Of a stretch of 64,000 nucleotides of DNA, positions 9,426 through 16,143 are shown piece by piece. Each line of letters starts with the position of its first letter. Position 1 is the first letter of the stretch. The stretch is from NCBI GenBank assembly GCA_028280485.1, contig JANQLS010000085.1, forward strand, positions 1 to 64,000, in the 5' to 3' direction. The DNA is from Planctomycetota bacterium. Lineage in GTDB: Bacteria > Planctomycetota > UBA8108 > JACQVS01. The notes beneath the pieces are model-generated. The model ran no database searches. It had not been told where the DNA came from and was given only the letters and a program-made list of their open reading frames with translations. The translations under genes were made by a program, and so were the position numbers.

Positions 9426-9570
9426 TTAACTAGCCCGGAGCGTAAGCGACGGGAGGCGTCATCGTAATTAAATTCCCCTCATGCATGTTTTAATGGAAAG
9501 CTAGGGTAATTGGTTTCCATTCACAAAGCATGTTAGCCTAGTCCCGTCGCTCACGCTCCGGGCTAGTTAA
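9426..9570. repeat. Inverted pair of CCCGGAGCGTnAGCGACGGG repeats
   Basis: The arms lie at 9426-9454 and 9542-9570, in inverted orientation, each bordered outside by TTAACTAG/CTAGTTAA. Two further pairs of this family are at 32708-32850 and 63158-63310, with similar spans (143-153 bp). The interiors of the pairs share short matches (CGTCATCG here and at 32737). This fits a unit that moves as a whole. Confidence 0.75.
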
Positions 9571-9660
9571 CAGTCTATCTAGGGTTAATACAAGGCTACA
9601 AGTTCTGATAACCCACACCTGAACATTAAAATAAAAAGTGATCGGAATTCCCTTAGGAGA

Positions 9661-9703
9661 ATGAGATATCGGCCCGATGAAGTCGTAAGGTCCGATATCT
9701 CAT
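9661..9703 (+). promoter_or_regulatory. 12-bp perfect inverted repeat upstream of htrA
   Basis: ATGAGATATCGG (9661-9672) and CCGATATCTCAT (9692-9703) are exact inverted copies separated by 19 nt. The right arm ends 57 bp before the chosen HtrA start. No T-run follows. It could be an operator for a dimeric repressor or a leader hairpin. It is not the CIRCE element (TTAGCACTC-N9-GAGTGCTAA). Not found elsewhere in the window. Confidence 0.5.
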
Positions 9704-9760
9704 CCCATGAGCCGCTCGCGTACGACTCATCGGATTCACACCACCTCAGAGGGGATTCGA

Positions 9761-11206
9761 ATGAATCAGGCAAGTCCGTACTCACCATCTCGCCTACTGT
9801 CACTCTTAGCTTTTTCTATTCCTTTCGCGGTTCTCCTCTTGACTTGGAGCCTCCTCTCGAAGCCTGCTGAAAAAATTAGTGCTAGCCCTGACGAACCCAC
9901 TCGTCTCGCTCTTCACCTGCAAGAACTGTTCAGTCGTTTAGCCCACCAAATTCGACCGGCAGTAGTCTCTGTAGGCTCAACGGAGATCTTCCCCGTAGCT
10001 CCTGAAGGAACGGAACCCATCGACACAATCTTCAATCGCCCCGAGATTCGTCGAGAGTCATTGGGATCAGGGCTGATCATCGACAAACGCGGTTACATTC
10101 TCACCAACAGTCACGTCATCGGTGAAGGCTTGAACTTAAAGGTACAACTTTGGGATGGTCGTTCAGCTCCGGCTCAGTTGATTCAAAAGGAAGACGAAAC
10201 CGACGTCGCGCTCATCAAAATCAATATGCCCGACTTAGTGGCTCTCCCAATGGGAGATTCGAATTCTCTTAAAGTGGGTCACTGGGTGATTGCCGTGGGC
10301 AATCCCTTTGGTTTGACGCAAACAGTATCGACAGGAATTATTAGCGCGGTGGGAAGATCCGAAGTGGGTCTTTTAGATTATGAAAACTTCATTCAAACGG
10401 ATGCCTCCATCAACCAAGGCAATTCGGGAGGACCCTTAGTAAATCTCCAGGGTGAAGTGATTGGAGTGAACGCTGCGATTTATTCTGGAAGTGGTGGTGG
10501 TAATACGGGGATCGGCTTTGCTATTCCTATCAACTTAGCCAAAGCTTTAGTCGATCGTTGGATCGAAGGTAAACACGCGAGCTTCCTCGGTATCGTGCCA
10601 ACCAACATCGACCGCGATATGGCCGAGTACATGAAGCTTAAAAATACCCGTGGGGCCTTCATTCAAAACGTACATGATGATAGTCCCGCAAAAGAGGCGG
10701 GTTTAAAGTCAAAAGACATCATCATTGGGTTCAACGGAACTCAAGTCAAAAACGCCAATCATCTTAAAGTGCTCATCACACGAACGGATGACGGGTTACC
10801 CATTCCAGTAAAAATTCGACGTAAGGGAGCAACTCGAATTGTTCAGGTCAAACTGAAGTCAAAGAGTATGCGGCCTTTCAAGAATTCAGGTAAAACCGCG
10901 CTGGGATCAAAAAGTCCCGTAGCTAAACCCATTCTTGGAATTACCATCGGCCCTCTCAGTAAAGTTTTTCATGAACGTTACCAAATTCCAAAAGGCACCC
11001 AAGGCATCATGATTGTGGATGTCGAGCCCGGCAGCCCTGCTGATGATAAAAACGTTCAAGTGGGAGACCTCATCGTTGAAGTCAACGATACCTCTGTATC
11101 CAACATGCCCGACTTTTGGAAAGCCCTTAAAAAACGCTCCAAAGGTGTCATGATGAAAATCGATCGTAATAATAAGGATTTGGGGTATTTCTTTTTTAAG
11201 CGGTAG
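9761..11206 (+). CDS. HtrA/Deg-type serine protease with two PDZ domains
   Basis: This envelope quality-control protease is anchored by an N-terminal hydrophobic segment (about residues 12-32). The catalytic triad is H118 (TNSHVIG), D148 (TDVALIK) and S222 (QGNSGGP). Two PDZ domains follow, at about 275-375 and 385-480. Total length is 481 residues. The ATG at 9761 is chosen because AGAGGGGA lies six bases before it; a longer in-frame start at 9707 would add 18 residues with no good ribosome site. A 12-bp inverted repeat upstream may regulate it. The TAG stop is the first part of a palindromic repeat that begins at 11203. Confidence 0.92.
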   Translation: MNQASPYSPSRLLSLLAFSIPFAVLLLTWSLLSKPAEKISASPDEPTRLALHLQELFSRLAHQIRPAVVSVGSTEIFPVAPEGTEPIDTIFNRPEIRRESLGSGLIIDKRGYILTNSHVIGEGLNLKVQLWDGRSAPAQLIQKEDETDVALIKINMPDLVALPMGDSNSLKVGHWVIAVGNPFGLTQTVSTGIISAVGRSEVGLLDYENFIQTDASINQGNSGGPLVNLQGEVIGVNAAIYSGSGGGNTGIGFAIPINLAKALVDRWIEGKHASFLGIVPTNIDRDMAEYMKLKNTRGAFIQNVHDDSPAKEAGLKSKDIIIGFNGTQVKNANHLKVLITRTDDGLPIPVKIRRKGATRIVQVKLKSKSMRPFKNSGKTALGSKSPVAKPILGITIGPLSKVFHERYQIPKGTQGIMIVDVEPGSPADDKNVQVGDLIVEVNDTSVSNMPDFWKALKKRSKGVMMKIDRNNKDLGYFFFKR

Positions 11207-11538
11207 TCGTCGGCTCACCCTGAAGTTGTGAATTTTTAAACCAATTGACACTTCATTATCCCTCGCTAAAGCTTCGGGCTTGAGGGGTACAAATCGCTTT
11301 CAATGTTTAATTTGTAGTCAGGAATTTCACTTAAACCATCAAAAAGTTAGAATTGAAATCACCAACCTCCCAAGCCCGAAGCTTTAGCGAGGGATAAAAG
11401 AAGCTTCATCAGTATTAGGCTAAGTGTCCCACATATTAAAAAGTATTTTTGAGTGAGCGCACTAAGTGAGAATTACAGCAATTCAACTTTTGAAACTATT
11501 TTTGGTTGCTGTCCCGGCTCACAGGGTGAGCCGACTAC
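11203..11538. repeat. Inverted pair of GGCTCACCCTGTGAGCC-type repeats, nested
   Basis: The left arm GTAGTCGTCGGCTCACCCTG starts at 11203 and includes the htrA stop codon. The right arm, 11513-11538, holds the full palindrome GGCTCACAGGGTGAGCC plus GACTAC and lies inside the coding sequence of the Cys-rich Feo protein. A second pair of another family lies within (11258-11395). A related single copy is at 41258-41278. Confidence 0.65.
11258..11395. repeat. 25-bp perfect inverted pair (CCCTCGCTAAAGCTTCGGGC)
   Basis: The arms at 11258-11282 and 11371-11395 are exact inverted copies with the core CCCTCGCTAAAGCTTCGGGC, 88 bp apart. They are close in sequence to the CCCTCGCTAGCGCTTCGGGC family at 18736-18795 and 41405-41478, but in the opposite (outward) orientation. 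The 266 bp between htrA and the Feo gene hold these repeats and nothing else recognised. Confidence 0.75.
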
Positions 11539-11676
11539 TTTGGAGCAACCCCCACATCCCCCACCCGCCTGAATACGCTTAAGCTTCTTAACATACGAAA
11601 CGGCCACATAGCCGAGATAAATAAACGCAGCCGAAATAAAAATGACGATGAGGGCAGTTTCAATAAATGGCGTCAT
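11473..11676 (-). CDS. FeoB-associated Cys-rich membrane protein
   Basis: This 67-residue protein has one membrane helix (about 5-27, ALIVIFISAAFIYLGYVAVSY), then a basic KKLKR stretch and a Gly/Cys segment (GGGCGGCS). That is the pattern of the small proteins found after feoB. The start at 11676 overlaps the feoB stop as ATGA, so it is translationally coupled. The C-terminal part (VVGSPCEPG and beyond) is encoded by a palindromic repeat shared with other intergenic sites, so the original protein was probably shorter or different at its end. The role in ferrous iron uptake is inferred from position and family. Confidence 0.8.
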   Translation of the reverse strand: MTPFIETALIVIFISAAFIYLGYVAVSYVKKLKRIQAGGGCGGCSKVVGSPCEPGQQPKIVSKVELL

Positions 11677-13898
11677 ATCATCATGCCTACTTGATAAGTG
11701 ATAAATGCTGCGACGTAGGCCAAACCCGTCATATAAACGAAAGTAAATACAGTCCAAAACCAAGAGTTGGTTTCACGCTTGATGGTAGCAAGAGTTGCTC
11801 CACATTGACAACATAGAGCGAAGAACACCATGATCGACAGCGCGACTGGGATGTTATAAACCGGTTCTTTACTCTCCTCCCAAGTAGCTGACTTTAATTT
11901 TTCTCTCAGCGCTTCATTTTCTTCGTCGACTTCGTCACCCAAGTTATAAATGATCCCCAAGGTAGCGACGATCACTTCGCGAGCTGGGAACGAAGCGATA
12001 GCTGACATCGAAATTTTCCAATCCCAACCCAAAGGCATGAACACCGGTTCAACTGTTTTTCCCATCCGACCGAAGTAACTTTGATCGAGCTGAGCTCCTT
12101 TTTCCTCCAGACTGATTTCTTCTAGTCGTTCTTCGAGTACGTCTTCCAAAAGTCCAGCGTTTTGAGCTCTAACTCTCTGTTGTTCAAATTGCTGAGCAAT
12201 AGAGTCCGATCTGGGGTAGTAAGAAAGCCCCCAAACAACGATCGAAATGGCAAGAATCAAAGTACCCGCGCGAACTAAAAATGCCTTTCCTCGATCGAGG
12301 AGACGAAAACCAACGGTGCGGATTGCTGGCCACTTATAACCGGGCAATTCCAATACAAATGTAGGACGTGGGCCTTTAAGAAGGGTCTTCTTCAAAAGAA
12401 ACGCCATCGCAATGGCGACCACGATTCCCAGGATATACATACAAAAGTAAACGATACCCTGAAGATTGAGCCATCCTCCCAAATACTCGTGGTTGGGAAT
12501 AAAGGTCTGAGTTAACAAAATATAAACAGGAAGACGAGCCGAACAGCTCATCAATGGCGTCACCAAAATCGTAGCTAAACGATCACGTCTGTTCTCAACG
12601 ACCCGCGCGGCCATCACACCGGGAATAGCGCAAGCAAAACCACTGAGCATCGGAATGAAGGATTTTCCCGAAAGGCCACACTTCCTCATTATGTTATCCA
12701 TCAAGTAGGCTGCACGCGCCATGTACCCGCAGTCTTCAAGTAATCCCAAAAGCAAAAACAGAATTAAGATCTGTGGAAGGAAAATAACGACTCCACCCAC
12801 CCCAGCGATCACTCCATCGACAATCAAACTCTGAAGTTGACCTTCAGGTAACCACGAGGCAACTAACTCTTGAACGGCACCCGTCCCTGAGTCGATGAGG
12901 TCCATCAACGGACCCGCCCAAGCGAAGATCGACTGGAACACCACCAGCATGATCAAGAGGAAGATCAGAATCCCGAAGAAATTGTGAGTGAGGATATTGT
13001 CGATAAACTCACTGCTCGTTTTCTTTTTAGTCGTCTCTGTCTGAGGAATTTTAGCCAGTTCTACTTGCTGGTGAATCCAGTGGTATCTCACGGCCGCCTC
13101 TTGAGCGGCTAGGGGCTCATCTTGTTCTAAGGATGCTCTTAATTCGCGAAGTTTAGAAGTAAAGCTGTCGCCTAAAATGGAGTTCAGCCGCTGACTCGTT
13201 TGCCCACCTTGATCGATGAGTGCTCTCAACAATTCAAAGCGTTCGAGCTCATGCTTTTGCTGGGCTTTATAAGTGTGAGCAAACTCTTCGCGAAGATTAC
13301 CAACTCCCTCTTCAACTCCTTGAGGTAGCTGACAAATCCCTGGGCGTAATGTATCCGAAGCATTTTCTTGAGTGAACTTCTTTAAGGATTGAACTAATCC
13401 ATCAATTCCCACTCCCTTATGAGCTTGGATCGGGATAACCGGACACCTCAAAGCATTTGAAAGCTTCTCTGGGTCGACTTCCCTTCCTCTTTTTTGTGCC
13501 ACATCGGTCATATTGAGAGCGATGATGACGGGGATGCCGGTTTCAGCGAGTTGAGAGTAGAGGTAGAGATTGCGCTCTAAGTTACTCGCATCGATAACAT
13601 GGAGAATTAAATCAGGAAGGGGAACACCTGCTTGACGACCTAAGAGAACGTCGACAGCCACCATCTCATCCGGTGAAAATGCCGCTAAACTGTAGGTGCC
13701 CGGCAAGTCGAGGAGGCGAATCGTACCGGAATCGGTTTTGACGAAGCCTTCCTTTTTCTCGACCGTGACTCCGGGATAGTTGGCGACTTTTTGAGATAAT
13801 CCCGTCAAGCAATTGAATACGGTAGTTTTACCCGCATTAGGATTACCAAAAACAGCAACTGTTGACATGCCTTGACTGGCAGAAGAAGACTCAGACAC
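11673..13898 (-). CDS. feoB: Ferrous iron transport protein B
   Basis: FeoB imports Fe(II) across the inner membrane. The N-terminal G domain has G1 (GNPNAGKTT, about 18-26), G3 (DLPGTYSL) and G4 (ALNMTDVA). A helical linker (about 190-295) follows, then a membrane domain with two core blocks: ILILFLLLGLLEDCGYMARA plus SGFACAIPGVMAARV with TPLMSCSARLPVYILL, and ALCCQCGATLATIKRE near the end. 741 residues is normal. The start is a GTG; an ATG 30 bases in (13868), directly before VAVFGNPNAG, is equally possible. feoA lies 89 bp upstream and the Cys-rich partner overlaps the stop. Confidence 0.95.
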   Translation of the reverse strand: MSESSSASQGMSTVAVFGNPNAGKTTVFNCLTGLSQKVANYPGVTVEKKEGFVKTDSGTIRLLDLPGTYSLAAFSPDEMVAVDVLLGRQAGVPLPDLILHVIDASNLERNLYLYSQLAETGIPVIIALNMTDVAQKRGREVDPEKLSNALRCPVIPIQAHKGVGIDGLVQSLKKFTQENASDTLRPGICQLPQGVEEGVGNLREEFAHTYKAQQKHELERFELLRALIDQGGQTSQRLNSILGDSFTSKLRELRASLEQDEPLAAQEAAVRYHWIHQQVELAKIPQTETTKKKTSSEFIDNILTHNFFGILIFLLIMLVVFQSIFAWAGPLMDLIDSGTGAVQELVASWLPEGQLQSLIVDGVIAGVGGVVIFLPQILILFLLLGLLEDCGYMARAAYLMDNIMRKCGLSGKSFIPMLSGFACAIPGVMAARVVENRRDRLATILVTPLMSCSARLPVYILLTQTFIPNHEYLGGWLNLQGIVYFCMYILGIVVAIAMAFLLKKTLLKGPRPTFVLELPGYKWPAIRTVGFRLLDRGKAFLVRAGTLILAISIVVWGLSYYPRSDSIAQQFEQQRVRAQNAGLLEDVLEERLEEISLEEKGAQLDQSYFGRMGKTVEPVFMPLGWDWKISMSAIASFPAREVIVATLGIIYNLGDEVDEENEALREKLKSATWEESKEPVYNIPVALSIMVFFALCCQCGATLATIKRETNSWFWTVFTFVYMTGLAYVAAFITYQVGMMI

Positions 13899-13987
13899 TA
13901 CTTGATGACCGAAATAGAGTTGAACTGGGAGGGAATGAAATTCTTGTTAAGTTTCGAAGATTGGAGAGAGCTTATGAAGGCGCTTGA

Positions 13988-14242
13988 TTAAAAATTGACA
14001 TTCACCATACGAGCCTCAGCTTTGCGCAATGACAAATGGTAATTTTGAATTTCTACAACTAAGGGATCTCCAAATAAAGCGTGGCGAACAACTCTTAATG
14101 GTGCACCCTTAACAAACCCCATCTCACACAAGCGTTGGAAGGTTGACCCTGATCCCTCGCAATGACTCACATTGGCACAATCACCGGGTTGGAGGCAATC
14201 TAAGGTACAGGTTTTTTGCTTTGGTTCAGGTTGAGAATTCAT
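13988..14242 (-). CDS. feoA: Ferrous iron transport protein A (FeoA, SH3-like)
   Basis: This 84-residue protein has the FeoA pattern: L-x-x-L-x-P-G-D-C-A, then RLCEMGFVKGAPLRVVRHALFGDPLVVEIQNYHLSLRKAEARMV. FeoA is a small cytoplasmic partner of FeoB. Unlike most FeoA proteins it has an N-terminal extension with Cys residues (C12, C16). It is the first gene of the feoA-feoB-Cys-rich protein operon. No convincing Fur box was seen upstream. Confidence 0.9.
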   Translation of the reverse strand: MNSQPEPKQKTCTLDCLQPGDCANVSHCEGSGSTFQRLCEMGFVKGAPLRVVRHALFGDPLVVEIQNYHLSLRKAEARMVNVNF

Positions 14243-14285
14243 TTTTTTTACGCGCCAACATTTTTTAGTAATCCAAAAGACTTAT

Positions 14286-14336
14286 TTAGTTCCTGTTGAT
14301 CAAACAGGAACTAAGCCGAGTTGGGATCAACTCGGC
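14286..14336. repeat. Two adjacent perfect palindromes
   Basis: The first palindrome, 14286-14314, is TTAGTTCCTGTT with its exact complement around GATCA; it matches that at 4404-4435. The second, 14315-14336, is GCCGAGTTG/CAACTCGGC with loop GGAT. They are directly followed by the three-hairpin element at 14341, making a run of five hairpins. The 457 bp between feoA and the DUF1501 gene contain no recognisable gene. Confidence 0.7.
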
Positions 14337-14340
14337 CGCG

Positions 14341-14435
14341 AACGGAGGGTCGAAGACCCTACGTTTAGCGGAGTGAAGGTAATTCGAAGAATTGCCGAAA
14401 CGGTTGAAGCTGCCTCCGAAGGAGCAAGATTCAAC
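14341..14435. repeat. Three-hairpin structured element, copy 2
   Basis: Hairpin 1 is 14341-14365 (AACG and AGGGTC paired with GACCCT and CGTT, loop GAA). Hairpin 2 is 14378-14396 (GGTAATTC/GAATTGCC, loop GAA). Hairpin 3 is 14403-14435 (GTTGAA/TTCAAC around CTCC/GGAG, loop GAA). The linkers AGCGGAGTGAA and GAAACGGTTGAA are the same as in copy 1 (1-94). The stems of hairpins 1 and 2 differ from copy 1 at most positions yet still pair, which is covariation support for a folded structure. Confidence 0.65.
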
Positions 14436-14699
14436 ATAAACTATTTAGTTTTTGTTGAAACAAACTCCATTGGATCTTTACTAAACTCATCCAAGATATG
14501 CCCAACGATCATTTATTAAACGACCGATAGAACCCCTAATACAATTGCCTTAAGACAACCCCAGAGTATAAGCGACCGAACCCTTGTTTGCTATGGCAAA
14601 CAAGGGTCGTTAGAAAATAAGAGAGGATCTCTCAAAACCTTCAATTAAAAGACTTTAGAGAGATCCCCATAGAGCGATCTTAATATTTTTAAAGGCTTT

Positions 14700-16139
14700 C
14701 TACGCTATAACCTCATTCACCACCTTGCCGTAAACATCAGTTAGGCGATAATCGCGGCCCGAATACCTGAAGGTCAGTTTCTCGTGATCGATACCCATCA
14801 AGTGAAGCATCGTCGCGTGAAGATCATGAACATGAACTCGATCTTCAACGGCCGAGCAACCAAAGATATCGGTTGCGCCATGAGTGTACCCGGCCTTAAC
14901 GCCACCTCCAGCCATCCACATGGTGAATCCATAGTGATCGTGATCCCGACCGTTCTTCCCTTCAGAAGTAGGAGCACGACCAAATTCACCGCCCCAAACG
15001 ACCAAGGTCTCATCTAAGAGACCGCGCTGTTTGAGATCTTTGATTAGCGCAGCGATCCCTTGGTCGCAGGCTTTAGCTAAGGCGGCGTGACCTCCCTTGA
15101 TATCACCGTGTCCGGTGTCCCAGGCGATATCGTAACCACTGATCGAGTGAGATAGCTGAACCATTCGAACCCCGCGCTCAATTAAACGTCGAGCGAGGAG
15201 ACAGCCCTTCGCGTATTCACTGTTACCGTACATCTCTTTGGTAGCCTGACTTTCCGATTCCACATCGAAAGCTTCAGGCACTGCGAATTGCATTCTAAAT
15301 GCCATTTCCATCGCTTGGATACTGGCTTCAAGCTGACGGTCTTGTTCAACTTTTTCTAACTGGAGTTGATTTAATTGAGTGAGAAGATCTACTTGCCTTC
15401 TTTGATCTTGCCGTGAGAGATTTGTATTTTTTAAGTTCTTTAAGATCTCATCGGGCTTCATTCGTTGAATGTTGACGTAACTTCCAGCATACGCACCGGG
15501 AAGAAAACCATTACCCCAATTCGATAACTTTCCGCGGGGTTGAGCGCGAGGACTCATCGCTACGAAGCCCGGTAAGTTTTCATTCTCTGTACCCAATCCG
15601 TAAACCAACCAGGCGCCCATGCTGGGTCGACTGGGTTGCAAGTGCCCCAAATTCATCATGTGAATCGCACCCGCATGCTCAGGAATATCGGTGTGACAAG
15701 AGTGAATAAAACAAATGTCATCGACGACTTTTCCAACCTCGGGGAAAATGTCGCTGACCATCTTTCCGCATTTACCGTAGCGCTTAAAACCAAACGGAGA
15801 TGGCATCAATCCGTTCTTAGTGTTTCTCAGAGTTTTTCGATCAACGATCTTGGGACGTTGACCTTCATGCTTTTTGATTTCAGGCTTATAGTCAAAGGTG
15901 TCGACTTGAGAAGGGCCTCCCGGCATAAACAACTGAATGATGTGCTTCGCCTTAGGAGCAAAGTGCGGTGCTTTTGGGGCTAAGGGCCCTCCACCTCCAG
16001 CAACAATCTTATTGTTGCTAGGCGCTGCCAATAGATCTTGGTTCAACATACCAGAGAGCGCGAGAGTTCCGAAGCCGGCTCCCATTCTTCCGAGAGCTTC
16101 GCGACGAGTAACTGCTGGTACTGGATCTCTGTGAAACAT
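14700..16139 (-). CDS. DUF1501 family protein, Tat-exported
   Basis: This 479-residue member of the DUF1501 (sulfatase-fold-like) family, common in planctomycetes, has a twin-arginine signal (TRREALGRMG, about 11-20) and is probably exported. Family blocks seen are HIIQLFMPGGPSQVDTFDYKP, a central HSCHTDIPEHAGAIHMMNLG, GVRMVQLSH, and GGEFGRAPTSEGKNGRDHDH. The catalytic activity of the family is not established. It starts 4 bases after the PSD1 protein and is the second gene of a two-gene operon, which is the usual arrangement. Confidence 0.93.
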   Translation of the reverse strand: MFHRDPVPAVTRREALGRMGAGFGTLALSGMLNQDLLAAPSNNKIVAGGGGPLAPKAPHFAPKAKHIIQLFMPGGPSQVDTFDYKPEIKKHEGQRPKIVDRKTLRNTKNGLMPSPFGFKRYGKCGKMVSDIFPEVGKVVDDICFIHSCHTDIPEHAGAIHMMNLGHLQPSRPSMGAWLVYGLGTENENLPGFVAMSPRAQPRGKLSNWGNGFLPGAYAGSYVNIQRMKPDEILKNLKNTNLSRQDQRRQVDLLTQLNQLQLEKVEQDRQLEASIQAMEMAFRMQFAVPEAFDVESESQATKEMYGNSEYAKGCLLARRLIERGVRMVQLSHSISGYDIAWDTGHGDIKGGHAALAKACDQGIAALIKDLKQRGLLDETLVVWGGEFGRAPTSEGKNGRDHDHYGFTMWMAGGGVKAGYTHGATDIFGCSAVEDRVHVHDLHATMLHLMGIDHEKLTFRYSGRDYRLTDVYGKVVNEVIA

Positions 16140-16143
16140 GAAA

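Noticed and set aside
9707..9760. Upstream ATG for HtrA
   Set aside because: No ribosome site; the ATG at 9761 has AGAGGGGA at good spacing and begins the membrane anchor.
14286..14314. Palindrome TTAGTTCCTGTT as a terminator
   Set aside because: No T-run follows on either strand, and the same palindrome recurs in an unrelated place (4404-4435).
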